Source: Arenicella sp. (GTDB lineage Bacteria > Pseudomonadota > Gammaproteobacteria > Arenicellales > Arenicellaceae). Taken from it: a stretch of DNA of 25,917 nt. Location: assembly GCA_023299895.1 (NCBI GenBank), contig JALZWI010000043.1, forward strand, positions 1 to 25,917, given 5' to 3'. The notes under the pieces are model-generated. The model saw only the letters and a list, made by a program, of their open reading frames with translations, made no database searches and was not told the DNA's origin. Both the position numbers and the translations under genes were made by a program. How positions within the stretch are numbered: position 1 is the stretch's first letter; each line of letters begins with the position of its first letter. Below, one piece after another: positions 1 to 8,378 of this stretch.

Positions 1-779
1 TTAGCCATCACATCTCCAGTAATCGCGTAAGCATCAAAATAGGCATCAACATCGCTATAGTCGGTATATTTCGGAATCAACTCAGCGTTCATTTGATTGA
101 GTGTTTTCATCTTAGTTAATGACTCGCCGTATTCGTATTCAGGAAAAAATTCGAGTTTTTTAACAAGCGAACGCTTCCACTTATGTACAAAATACTGACC
201 ATAGATGTAGTTCTTAGGCTGATTCAACAAGGCGTTACTTGGCTTGGCATGAATCGCAGGGCAAAAAGTAATTACCTTAGATAAACTAATCGCCTTGTCA
301 TGCGCCAGTGCAGCGACGCGTAATGAAAAATTACCACCCAATGAAAAACCTACCAAAGAGTAATCCTCATAGCTTAACCTACTTTGCAGATCTTCCAGTC
401 CAGTCATTACCTCTTCAATCATGGTCGAATTAAAAATGTATTTATTGAGATGATGAGTATTGCCATGGTCACGTAAATTAAGCCTAAACACATCAATGCC
501 AGCGTTTAATAATTTAGTAGTCATAGACAACATATAAGAAGAATCAGCGCTGCCCTCCCAACCGTGTATCAAAATCACCAATTTTTGCGCTGGCATTTCG
601 GATGCTTGATTCAATACCCCTGCCAATCGAATGGCGTCATGACAATTGAGTATCATTGGCTGTGATGTGGATGCAAACGCTTTAAAATTGTTACGAACAA
701 TCGCGCGTCGAGGGCCGATGCTAGAAAAAATAGTTTGCATATGGCGATTGCGCAAACCAATTGGGGGATTAAACTGCAT
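1..779 (-). CDS. YheT-like alpha/beta hydrolase (3' end cut by window edge)
   Basis: My translation from the ATG at 779 stays open for 259 codons to the window edge, so the N-terminus is complete and the C-terminus is missing. It opens with a proline-rich segment followed by RNRHMQTIF (residues 10-18), the hallmark start of the YheT/ABHD1-3 branch of alpha/beta hydrolases. An oxyanion-type HGWEG sits at 72-76, an RLNLRDHG segment at 99-106, and the nucleophile elbow GFSLGG at 144-149, with Ser146 as the likely catalytic serine. The catalytic Asp and His would lie in or beyond the missing end. The family is cytosolic or membrane-associated, with esterase-like activity and no settled physiological substrate. 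It is separated from def by 19 bases on the same strand and is probably cotranscribed with it. Family is confident; substrate unknown. Confidence 0.85.
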   Translation of the reverse strand, partial: MQFNPPIGLRNRHMQTIFSSIGPRRAIVRNNFKAFASTSQPMILNCHDAIRLAGVLNQASEMPAQKLVILIHGWEGSADSSYMLSMTTKLLNAGIDVFRLNLRDHGNTHHLNKYIFNSTMIEEVMTGLEDLQSRLSYEDYSLVGFSLGGNFSLRVAALAHDKAISLSKVITFCPAIHAKPSNALLNQPKNYIYGQYFVHKWKRSLVKKLEFFPEYEYGESLTKMKTLNQMNAELIPKYTDYSDVDAYFDAYAITGDVMA

Positions 780-798
780 GATAATTCAATGTTGTCGG

Positions 799-1326
799 TT
801 ATGGATAATCGCTTCGATTCACTAGCTCTTCTTCAAAACCAAATAAACGCAAATCGTTGATTTTCATTGGATATAAGACACCATCCAAATGATCACATTC
901 ATGTTGTACTACAATGGCATGGAATCCTGTGACTTTTCTATCAATCTTAGCGCCAAACTGATCGAAGCCTCGATAGCGTATATGTGACGGTCTCTCTACG
1001 TAACCGCGCATCCCTGGAACACTTAAACAACCTTCCCACATACCTTGTTTCACATCGTTCAGTACTTCAATCTCAGGGTTAATCAACACAGTTTCTTCGA
1101 TAGTTTCTTCATCTGGATAGCGTGAATTACCCTGCATCTCAAAAATCACCACACGAGCAGAGATACCAATTTGCGGTGCTGCCAAACCTGCGCCATTCAA
1201 AGAGTCCATTGTATCGCGCATGTCTTCAATCAATGAATGCAATTCTGGCGTATCAAACTCAACCACTGGGGCAGCAATTTGACTTAAAAAAGAATCCCCG
1301 ATTTTTAATACCGAACGAATAGACAT
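799..1326 (-). CDS. def: Peptide deformylase
   Basis: Removes the N-formyl group from nascent proteins at the ribosome exit. All three metallo-enzyme motifs are present in order: GAGLAAPQIG (the GxGxAAxQ motif, about residues 45-54), EGCLSVPG (metal-ligand Cys) and QHECDHLDG (HExxH with two His ligands and the catalytic Glu). The length, 175 residues, is normal for a bacterial Def. ATG at 1326 is the only sensible start and gives the usual N-terminal SVLKIGDSFL-type segment. It is not in the common def-fmt arrangement: no methionyl-tRNA formyltransferase gene is adjacent, and its downstream neighbour is the YheT-like hydrolase. A divergent gene starts a few dozen bases away, so the two must share a short bidirectional promoter region. 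It may be one of two deformylase paralogues, since stand-alone copies often are. Confidence 0.97.
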   Translation of the reverse strand: MSIRSVLKIGDSFLSQIAAPVVEFDTPELHSLIEDMRDTMDSLNGAGLAAPQIGISARVVIFEMQGNSRYPDEETIEETVLINPEIEVLNDVKQGMWEGCLSVPGMRGYVERPSHIRYRGFDQFGAKIDRKVTGFHAIVVQHECDHLDGVLYPMKINDLRLFGFEEELVNRSDYP

Positions 1327-1413
1327 TAATTTGCAGAAGTTATTTAATACATTAAGGCTATGATTAATTATACTACTATGTTTATGACAATAATGATAAA
1401 TAGCAAACCATCA

Positions 1414-1920
1414 ATGCAATGTAATTTTTCCGCTGTATATAAAGCAGCATTATTAATCACGCTTTTATGCATAACCTCATTCCCAATATTCGCTAAAGAC
1501 TATATGGTCGAAGTACTTGTTTATGAAAATCTAGATGCAGGTAGAGCATATGAACCTCATACCTATGAAGCCCCACAAGCAATGTCGTCAAATAGAGAAA
1601 CATGGAAGATTCAACCATCAATGCTAATTGATGCAGCTAATGCAATAACAAACTCTTCAAGCTACCATTTACTCCATCATTACTCCTGGGCTCAAGAATC
1701 ATTACCTTATTCTCAATCAGCTGCCTTTCAAGTGGTTGAACAAAATATGAATGGCTGGTTCAAAATTTATGCCACGCAACTTCTTTTTGCTAATATCGAC
1801 ATAGATTTTAATGGCTACCGGATGAATGAAGTGCGTCGCTTAAAACTCAACGAAAAACATTTTTTTGATCACCCAAAATTTGGGATTTTAATTCAAGTTT
1901 CTAGGCTGGAAGCTGAATAA
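1414..1920 (+). CDS. csiV: CsiV-like periplasmic/envelope protein
   Basis: A small exported protein. Counting from ATG 1414 there is a clean signal peptide (MQCNFSAVYK, a hydrophobic stretch, then FPIFA before KDY). The mature part begins YMVEVLVYEN, matching the 'xxVEVIVFE' opening of the CsiV family (cell-shape integrity in Vibrio, a peptidoglycan-associated protein). It ends with RRLKLNEKHFFDHPKFGILI, which closely resembles the family's conserved RRLRxxELHYFDHPxFG C-terminus. The middle is divergent. In-frame ATGs also exist at 1360, 1378, 1384 and 1393. I prefer 1414 because it gives a standard signal peptide and because a possible -10 (TATACT, 1369-1374) would lie upstream. No Shine-Dalgarno separates the candidates. 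CsiV genes are often beside mfd; here the neighbour is def. Family moderately sure; function by homology only. Confidence 0.72.
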   Translation: MQCNFSAVYKAALLITLLCITSFPIFAKDYMVEVLVYENLDAGRAYEPHTYEAPQAMSSNRETWKIQPSMLIDAANAITNSSSYHLLHHYSWAQESLPYSQSAAFQVVEQNMNGWFKIYATQLLFANIDIDFNGYRMNEVRRLKLNEKHFFDHPKFGILIQVSRLEAE

Positions 1921-2001
1921 AAAAATATTGAAAATTCAACAACACAAGAAACAAAACTATTGAATACTCGATAATGCCCGACGTCTAAACATTAAAAATT
2001 A

Positions 2002-2706
2002 CTACCCATTATGAAATTTAGATCGTATATTTTTTTGTACGTAGTCGTAAATTTTATAATCAAGTTGATTTTTTTTCTTAAATTGAATTATTTCGTGATC
2101 GCTTAAGATGTTTGGACTGTGAGCAATTCCTTGCGAGCTTGTATTAATGAAAGGAAGCGTTACTTTAGGTTTATTAATCAATGATGCAAGAATGTCAAAA
2201 CTCGACTGCAGATCTTCTTGAATACCAATAAAAAAATATCGGTCTAACTTTTTTTTATAGTTTTCTTCCTTTAAATCCATGATTCGCGCATAGTAATTAT
2301 CATAAGTCATAATGTTCTCAGCGAGAGTATCACCCACGACCACTCGTTCATTAATTTGGTGACGGAATAAAGAACAACGCATTTCCAAAGGGTCTCGCAA
2401 AAAAGAAAATACTCGATAGCGATTACGTGACCTAAATGCACCAAATATCATTGGATAACGCTGATTCAGCATAAAACCATCATGTCCAAAGTGGCCACAC
2501 AAGCATTTCTCACTATTTAAGTACTTAAGGTTAACAGGCTTTATCTCTTCCTTATTTTCACCCTCATAATAATCATCATAAACATGAAACCAATCATCTA
2601 ACACTCTACGTGCACTCGTACCTCCACATTTTGGAATATGATGAAATACGTAGACAGGGTATCTTAGCCTATATCGGCTGTATGCGGACAGCAGTGAGCT
2701 AAACAT
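2002..2706 (-). CDS. PAPS-dependent sulfotransferase family protein
   Basis: A likely cytosolic carbohydrate sulfotransferase using 3'-phosphoadenosine 5'-phosphosulfate. The 5'-phosphosulfate-binding loop is clear at residues 22-31 (HHIPKCGGTS), and the 3'-phosphate motif FLRDP is at 102-106 at the end of a beta strand, followed by a helix as expected. The 234-residue length fits the single-domain bacterial sulfotransferase family (Sulfotransfer_2-like). There is no signal peptide or convincing membrane segment. It is the last gene of the polysaccharide operon, five bases after the WbpM-like gene, so the polymer or its first sugar is the probable acceptor (inference). The gene is noticeably more AT-rich than those upstream, with long A/T runs, which suggests recent acquisition at the distal end of the locus. 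Acceptor sugar unknown. Confidence 0.85.
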   Translation of the reverse strand: MFSSLLSAYSRYRLRYPVYVFHHIPKCGGTSARRVLDDWFHVYDDYYEGENKEEIKPVNLKYLNSEKCLCGHFGHDGFMLNQRYPMIFGAFRSRNRYRVFSFLRDPLEMRCSLFRHQINERVVVGDTLAENIMTYDNYYARIMDLKEENYKKKLDRYFFIGIQEDLQSSFDILASLINKPKVTLPFINTSSQGIAHSPNILSDHEIIQFKKKNQLDYKIYDYVQKNIRSKFHNG

Positions 2707-2711
2707 TTTTC

Positions 2712-4574
2712 CTATGCTGTTTTTTTATTCTCAATCAATTCCCCAGTCTGGTACTCAGGCACCAGCACTTGAAGACATTTTGACAAGCTTCCATCGTAAC
2801 TATCTAAATTAACTTCGATCTTATTAAATGCAAGCTCAATTAATTCTGGCTCCACTTTTCTAGTCGCCGCCAGATGAATTTTTTCGTACTCCGTGCTACT
2901 TATATCTTCATCACTGTGAAATAGCTCTTCGTTTAGCTTTTCACCTGGCCTCAAGCCAGTGTAGATGATCTCAATGTCTTCACCAGGCACCTTTCCTGAC
3001 AATCTAATTAATTGCTCGGCCAACTCTGATATGGGCACCGGTTTACCCATATCCAACACATAAATACGGCCATCTTCGCCCATTGCGGATGCTTCTAAAA
3101 TTAACTGAGTGGCTTCAGTAATCGTCATAAAATAACGAGTCATATCCTTATCTGTTACCGTAACTGGACCGCCTTTTTTAATTTGCTCTTGAAATTTTGG
3201 TACCACACTGCCAGCTGACCCGAGTACGTTACCAAAACGAACTGTAATAAATTTTGTTTCGCTCTGTGCGGCAAGGCTTTGGCAATAAATTTCAGCAACG
3301 CGTTTACAGGCCCCCATCAGACTCGTTGGGTTAACCGCTTTGTCAGTTGAAATAAGGGTAAAATTTTCTGCTTTATAATAATCCGCCAGATCAGCAACTA
3401 AGCGTGTTCCGAGCGCATTGTTTTTTATCGCTTCGCGCACCTGCCCTTCTAATAACGGGACATGTTTATAGGCTGCAGCATGATAGACCGCCGCAGGACG
3501 ATACCGCTCAAACACATTTCGAATAGCCGCTTCATCACAAATATCACCTAATATTGAAGTCAAATTAACATCTTCAAATGACTCTCTAAGCTCCTCTTCA
3601 ATGCGATATAGGTTGTATTCGCTTTGATCAAACAAAACGATATGAGTAGAACACACAGCGGCTAACTGACGACATAACTCTGAGCCAATAGATCCACCTG
3701 CACCAGTCACTAAGACAGTTTTTTCGCACAGACTGTGCTTAATTCGATGCCAATCTAATTTAACTGGATCACGACCAAGTAAGTCATCGATTCGCACTTC
3801 ACGCATATCACTGATTTGCACTCGACCACTCAACAATTCATGTGCCCCAGGCAAGGTTTTAAACTCGACCCCTGTTGTTTCACAAATAGCAACCAAACGT
3901 CGCATTTGCTGTTCGTTAGCTGACGGAACAGCAATTAAGGCTAGATCTATATCCCAACGATAAATCAAATCCTGTAATACGTCGGGCGATGCAACAATTG
4001 GTATACGGTGGATTTGTCGCCCAATTTTGCTCGGGTCATCATCTAAAAACGCGACAATATTGTAACGATTAGGATGGTTGCGGCGTAGGTCTCGTAATAA
4101 CTGCTCACCAGCCGCCCCCGCCCCCAGGATCACAACTTTACGACCAGTGCGTGTGGAAAAATGGCGATCTTTCATCAGCCGATAGATCAAACGAGATGAG
4201 CACATCAAAGCGCCAAGAATTAATGCATAAAGAATAAATACTGAGCGAGGAACAAATTGTAAACGTTCAGCAACCAAGAATAAGGTGAAGGCAATCGTCG
4301 CTGTGCCTATTAAAACGGAACGAAAAATTAGAGACAAATCGGGCAATGAAACAAATCGCCATTCCCCTCTGTGAACACCGACAAAAACATTGGTAACCGT
4401 TTGCACAGCGATCACCACTGGTAATGCGTACACCGCACTATATAAGAACTCTTGAGGAATTTCTTCTAAATTATAACGTAGCCAGTAGGCGCCAAACCAA
4501 GCAACTGGAATGACGAACATATCGTGTAATATGATTCTCCAGCGGTAAATCAGGTTACTTATCGATTTGACCAT
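2712..4574 (-). CDS. WbpM/PglF/CapD-type UDP-GlcNAc C6-dehydratase, membrane-bound
   Basis: A 620-residue long-form nucleotide-sugar dehydratase that converts UDP-GlcNAc to UDP-2-acetamido-2,6-dideoxy-xylo-4-hexulose at the inner-membrane face. The N-terminus carries four hydrophobic segments (about 13-32, 45-65, 84-102, 110-130). A first Rossmann domain has GAGAAGEQ at 151-158; the catalytic Rossmann domain has TGAGGSIGSE at 290-299. The active-site stretch is STDKAVNP (409-416) followed by Met420-x3-Lys424. The usual SDR Tyr is replaced by Met, as is typical of the WbpM/PglF long forms, so this is not a defect. It is the third gene of a WbpV-WbpL-WbpM-like trio at the operon end, as in several Pseudomonas O-antigen loci. 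The family is secure; the final sugar depends on the reductase. Confidence 0.93.
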   Translation of the reverse strand: MVKSISNLIYRWRIILHDMFVIPVAWFGAYWLRYNLEEIPQEFLYSAVYALPVVIAVQTVTNVFVGVHRGEWRFVSLPDLSLIFRSVLIGTATIAFTLFLVAERLQFVPRSVFILYALILGALMCSSRLIYRLMKDRHFSTRTGRKVVILGAGAAGEQLLRDLRRNHPNRYNIVAFLDDDPSKIGRQIHRIPIVASPDVLQDLIYRWDIDLALIAVPSANEQQMRRLVAICETTGVEFKTLPGAHELLSGRVQISDMREVRIDDLLGRDPVKLDWHRIKHSLCEKTVLVTGAGGSIGSELCRQLAAVCSTHIVLFDQSEYNLYRIEEELRESFEDVNLTSILGDICDEAAIRNVFERYRPAAVYHAAAYKHVPLLEGQVREAIKNNALGTRLVADLADYYKAENFTLISTDKAVNPTSLMGACKRVAEIYCQSLAAQSETKFITVRFGNVLGSAGSVVPKFQEQIKKGGPVTVTDKDMTRYFMTITEATQLILEASAMGEDGRIYVLDMGKPVPISELAEQLIRLSGKVPGEDIEIIYTGLRPGEKLNEELFHSDEDISSTEYEKIHLAATRKVEPELIELAFNKIEVNLDSYDGSLSKCLQVLVPEYQTGELIENKKTA

Positions 4575-4586
4575 ACAATTAAATGA

Positions 4587-5633
4587 CTAAGAACTATTAT
4601 TTGTTGTGTGATTGTTGCGCGATTCTAAATATTCAACGAAAAACGCGCAGCTTAGTAATAAAATAAACTCTAAAAAAACACTCAAGGGTATAGTATCACG
4701 GTAAATAAGCGTCGTACTCGCGTTAAGTGACGATATAGACATCAAAATAATTAACCCTATCACTATTTTACTATGACTAAAGCCCATATTGGCAAGTCGT
4801 TGATAATAGTGACTACGATGGGGCAACCAAATTTTTTCACGCCGAAACAATCTACGTAAAATGGTCACACTGGCATCCGCGACAAACACCGCGAATAATA
4901 GAATAAAGCTGATCACTGGGAAGTCATAGCGACTGACCGCGATCAGCAATATTGTAGAAAAAAAAGCACCGATCGTGATACTACCAACATCGCCCATAAA
5001 TATCTTAGCGGGGTGCCAATTCCAAAGTAAAAATCCATAACTCGCTGCAGCCAGTACCAGGCAAATAATAGCCAAGCCTTGATCACCATATTGCCAAAAC
5101 CAAAACGATAAGGTAGCACTAGCGATAATCGTCTGGGCAGCAGCAAGACCATCCATACCATCCATAAAATTATATAAATTTACTAACCACAGTACGCCAA
5201 CCACACTAAATGCAGCGCCTAGCAAAGGTAATACTAAATAACGTTCACTGCTCAAGTGAATAATGTCGACCGCCCCGAACGTAATCACACTCAGAACCGC
5301 AAACACACATTGAATCAACCATCGACGACGTGGACTTAAATCGAATTGATCATCAAGCCAGCTCAAACTACTCCAAGCCAATAAACTGATAGAAATAGCA
5401 AAAAACATAGCTACCCGGCCAGAAATAAAACCGACCACCAAGGTCGCCAACACGAGCAAAGCTATAATGGCTAAACCACCGCCTCTTGGAATTATCCCGT
5501 GGTGTAATGTTCTATCGTTAGGCGTATCAACAATGTTTCGTTGAATAAGCATTGCAATTAAATGCTTAACCGCATACCAGCTTAGAGCTGCTGTAATTAC
5601 TGACATGCCAATTAATAACAAGGTTGTATTCAT
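4587..5633 (-). CDS. WbpL/WecA-like polyprenyl-phosphate sugar-1-phosphate transferase
   Basis: Starts glycan assembly by transferring an amino-sugar-1-phosphate from its UDP donor to undecaprenyl phosphate in the inner membrane. The polytopic 348-residue protein carries the MraY/WecA family landmarks: DDQFD at 94-98 (Asp pair), NFMDGMDG at 155-162, IFMGDVGS at 211-218, and the late cytoplasmic loop PHRSHYYQRL at 271-280, which matches the HR(D/S)HxYQRL sugar-recognition signature. The spacing of about 10 membrane segments agrees with the family. It starts two bases after the stop of the WbpV-like gene and sits 12 bases before the WbpM-like gene. The context suggests the substrate is UDP-QuiNAc or UDP-FucNAc made by its neighbours, but the sequence cannot separate these from UDP-GlcNAc. 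Confidence 0.93.
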   Translation of the reverse strand: MNTTLLLIGMSVITAALSWYAVKHLIAMLIQRNIVDTPNDRTLHHGIIPRGGGLAIIALLVLATLVVGFISGRVAMFFAISISLLAWSSLSWLDDQFDLSPRRRWLIQCVFAVLSVITFGAVDIIHLSSERYLVLPLLGAAFSVVGVLWLVNLYNFMDGMDGLAAAQTIIASATLSFWFWQYGDQGLAIICLVLAAASYGFLLWNWHPAKIFMGDVGSITIGAFFSTILLIAVSRYDFPVISFILLFAVFVADASVTILRRLFRREKIWLPHRSHYYQRLANMGFSHSKIVIGLIILMSISSLNASTTLIYRDTIPLSVFLEFILLLSCAFFVEYLESRNNHTTNNSS

Positions 5634-5635
5634 AC

Positions 5636-6508
5636 TTACGGCAAATCTCGCTCTGGTTGGCTCAAAAAATTCTGCGGCGCATAGGAGAAATCTTTTTGGG
5701 CTGCAATGATGTCGTAATTAAGGTTTTGATTCATTCGATCGGCCATTTCAGATGTATAAGAAAATCGCCCAAATAAAGCTGCCGTTTTTAGTGCTAAGCG
5801 AAACATCACTAACGGCAACGACAGAATTCTAGATCGTTTATTAAGACCCATAAATATTCGTTCAACCATTTCACGATACGTTAAGATTTCAGCGCCAGCT
5901 AACACATAAGTCCTTCCAAAACTTGTTGGGTTCTCTAAAATGGACAAAGATGCCTCAACCAGATCATCAGCGTGCACAGGTTGTCGTAAGCCATTGCCCT
6001 GTCCAACCAATAACATAAAACCATAGCGCTGAATAAATTTGGCGATATGCGTAATGTTTTGATCTCGAGAATAACCATAAATCATACTAGGACGAAAAAT
6101 GGTCAACGCAATTTCACGCTTACCACAGAAAATTTTTAACGCTTCTTCAGCATCAGATAGTTGTTCAACTAAACGATGCTCACTGACATCATTTGAATTT
6201 TTCTTACTGATAATACTACTGGAACTAAAAGCGATAATTCGCCGGATTCCAGTGTCGAACAAAGTCTTCAAATGATTGGGCAACAACCAGATTGGTGCAC
6301 AATGAATCACTGTATCGGTGTTAGTCGATTTCAGTTTCGATAATAACTGCTCGCTTGGTACTTGTTGTAAATCCCACTGCAATTCACTCACATGCCCGCT
6401 GTCGGCTATACGCGACACTCGATGATAGCTAACCCGATCAAGCTCTAACCGTTGACAGAGTGGATACCCTACTACACCATTCGCACCCGTTAATAAGACA
6501 CTCGACAT
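5636..6508 (-). CDS. WbpV-like NAD(P)-dependent sugar epimerase/reductase with atypical active site
   Basis: An extended-SDR protein of 290 residues. The nucleotide-binding motif TGANGVVG is at 7-14, an HCAP segment at 69-72, and the strand ending IIAFSSSSI at 91-99 carries the catalytic Ser region. RPSMIYG at 139-145 is the family's substrate-loop landmark, followed by a QPVHADD motif. The canonical YxxxK cannot be found: the stretch after the serines (NSNDVSEHRLVEQL) has no Tyr, and no Lys at the right spacing. By position, immediately before WbpL-like and WbpM-like genes, it would be the C4-reductase that turns the 4-keto product into UDP-QuiNAc or UDP-FucNAc. Its stop and the preceding gene's organisation overlap by one base (TAATG, 6506-6510). 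Family sure; exact reaction inferred from context. Confidence 0.82.
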   Translation of the reverse strand: MSSVLLTGANGVVGYPLCQRLELDRVSYHRVSRIADSGHVSELQWDLQQVPSEQLLSKLKSTNTDTVIHCAPIWLLPNHLKTLFDTGIRRIIAFSSSSIISKKNSNDVSEHRLVEQLSDAEEALKIFCGKREIALTIFRPSMIYGYSRDQNITHIAKFIQRYGFMLLVGQGNGLRQPVHADDLVEASLSILENPTSFGRTYVLAGAEILTYREMVERIFMGLNKRSRILSLPLVMFRLALKTAALFGRFSYTSEMADRMNQNLNYDIIAAQKDFSYAPQNFLSQPERDLP

Positions 6509-7389
6509 TATCGTGGCACCATGCCCTTAATAACGCTAATGCTGCTGCGTGCAATAAAACTGAACACGATGCCACACTTAACCAAGAGACGAATCGGCAA
6601 AGAATATTGCGCATAATAATGTTTATCAAAAAAACGATTCATGCCCTTATGTAAGGTCCATAAGACTTTAATCGGACGTGATTTACTACTAATTCCTTTA
6701 GCGTGAATAACACTCGCAGCAGCAACAAAGCCGACATCCCATTTTGTTGTTTCAAAACGTTTACACCAATCAAGATCTTCACAGTGCATGAAGTAGGCGT
6801 CATCAAGCAAGCCAACCTCTTTTAGTGCTACCCGGCGCACCATCATAAACGCTCCAGAGATAGCCTCCACTAATTCCACTTGCTCGCGCGATTGTGATGA
6901 TTCACCATAATCGAAGTCAGTAAATTTTTGATTATTCGGAAACAGTCTGTGTAATTGAAACAACCTAACAAAAGCCGACAATGGCGTTGGAAATCGTCGT
7001 CGACAAGTGCTTTGCACACTGCCATCTTCGTTATAAATACAACTGCTCGCCAAACCTAGGGTTGGGTTTTGCTCAAATGCAGCCAACATCAGCGGCAGTG
7101 TGTTTTCATTGATTTCACAATCTGGATTGAGCAACAAAGCAAAGTCCGCCTCTAAACTTGTCAGTACTTGATTATTGGCTTTGGCAAAACCTAAGTTTTT
7201 TTTATTTAATTTCCAATCCAGGCGAAATTCATTACTAAAACTTGTCTGCGCATTAGCGACACTCTGATCAGTCGAACTATTATCAACTATAGTTACCTTA
7301 GAGTTTGCATAACTCAGTGCCGCTGTAAGGCAGCGTAACAACCAATCGCCTGCATTATAGTTAACAATAATAATATGTATTGATGGCAT
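6508..7389 (-). CDS. GT2 family glycosyltransferase (rhamnosyltransferase-like, WbbL type)
   Basis: A soluble, inverting GT-A enzyme of 293 residues adding a sugar to the lipid-linked glycan on the cytosolic face. IIIVNYNAGDW at 6-16 opens the nucleotide-binding fold, IVDNSSTD at 34-41 is the conserved donor-binding strand, and LLLNPDCEI at 85-93 supplies the metal-binding NPD (a DxD variant). SGAFMMVRR at 178-186 is the acceptor loop, and HCEDLDW at 202-208 holds the catalytic ED. This layout is that of WbbL-type dTDP-rhamnose:lipid-linked-GlcNAc rhamnosyltransferases. That would fit a second step on the WbpL primer, but GT2 donor specificity cannot be read from motifs. It is encoded six bases after the preceding GT2 gene and overlaps the WbpV-like gene by one base. 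Confidence 0.9.
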   Translation of the reverse strand: MPSIHIIIVNYNAGDWLLRCLTAALSYANSKVTIVDNSSTDQSVANAQTSFSNEFRLDWKLNKKNLGFAKANNQVLTSLEADFALLLNPDCEINENTLPLMLAAFEQNPTLGLASSCIYNEDGSVQSTCRRRFPTPLSAFVRLFQLHRLFPNNQKFTDFDYGESSQSREQVELVEAISGAFMMVRRVALKEVGLLDDAYFMHCEDLDWCKRFETTKWDVGFVAAASVIHAKGISSKSRPIKVLWTLHKGMNRFFDKHYYAQYSLPIRLLVKCGIVFSFIARSSISVIKGMVPR

Positions 7390-7395
7390 CGTTGT

Positions 7396-8373
7396 TTATT
7401 TAACTTCACTCATTTTGCCAGTTACACCACCTAAACCGTCACGAATACCACGTAACATCATGCCTAAATTTTTACGGCGCGGCGTTTTGAATAAACCAAA
7501 CATCACTAAGATCATTACCAGTCTTTGCACATCGTTCCACTTCCACCGAGCCTGAGCATAACTACGTTTATACAGTAAGATACTATTGCGAAAGATATAG
7601 TAATACCGAAACGGATTGTGTTGTGGCACATTACGGCGACGTGCATTTTTCATACCAAATAACTTACGCAATATGAAATGACTGCCGAAACTCAGTTGAT
7701 GCGTTGTTTCACCTAGACCATGTTGCATAACTGCATCACAGACTCCATAGCTTTTATAGCCATTATGGTGCGCTCGCAAAAACCATTCGGTATCGACGTG
7801 GTCAATAAACAAGCCTTCGTCCATATCGCCAATATGATCAAGAGTGTCGAGTGAAATTAAACTACCAGATGAAATTAAAAAATCAGCTTCTATGCAACCA
7901 TCGTTATCTCGATCTGCACAATATGATCGTGCAAATTTAAACAAGCCAAACCGCACGAAAAATGATTCGCTGCCATTATCCGCATTGATATAGGTAACAC
8001 CAGTGGCGCTTACCGGTGAAGTCAGAGATTTTTTTTGGTGTGCTTGTAATAGTTTCCCCACCATACCTTTCATAGGCACACTATCCTGATCCAACAACAA
8101 TACATAGTCAAACTGCTTATCCTTAGCCATCTGAATGCCAATATTATGTGCGCTTCCTAATCCCAGATTTTGTGTTTGAGCTTCAAGCTGCAAGGCACAA
8201 GTAGAATCTGCCTTTAAGTCCGCGACTAACGACTCAATTTGTTGAATATTCGTTGATGCATTATCAATGATAGTAATAGCTTGTAACTGTGGAGAGGCAG
8301 CCTGCAATAACACTCGAAGCGCATCCGGCTTCGGGTTATAAGTAACGACAACCGCTAACACTCGCTCAGTCAT
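7396..8373 (-). CDS. GT2 family glycosyltransferase (RfbN/RfbF-type rhamnosyltransferase-like)
   Basis: A 325-residue cytosolic GT-A enzyme. LAVVVTYNP at 6-14, ITIIDNAST at 33-41 and YVLLLDQDSVP at 90-100 are the hallmarks of the rhamnosyltransferase subfamily, with DQDS in place of a plain DxD. The catalytic stretch FIDHVDTEWFLRA, with its Asp/Glu pair, lies near residue 190, and the C-terminal KRSYA...RW segment is basic and probably membrane-peripheral. The subfamily often uses dTDP-L-rhamnose, which agrees with rmlA and rmlB upstream, although rmlC and rmlD are not seen here. Five bases separate it from the DPM1-like gene. The family call is strong, the donor assignment moderate, the linkage unknown. 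Confidence 0.9.
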   Translation of the reverse strand: MTERVLAVVVTYNPKPDALRVLLQAASPQLQAITIIDNASTNIQQIESLVADLKADSTCALQLEAQTQNLGLGSAHNIGIQMAKDKQFDYVLLLDQDSVPMKGMVGKLLQAHQKKSLTSPVSATGVTYINADNGSESFFVRFGLFKFARSYCADRDNDGCIEADFLISSGSLISLDTLDHIGDMDEGLFIDHVDTEWFLRAHHNGYKSYGVCDAVMQHGLGETTHQLSFGSHFILRKLFGMKNARRRNVPQHNPFRYYYIFRNSILLYKRSYAQARWKWNDVQRLVMILVMFGLFKTPRRKNLGMMLRGIRDGLGGVTGKMSEVK

Positions 8374-8378
8374 ATCAA

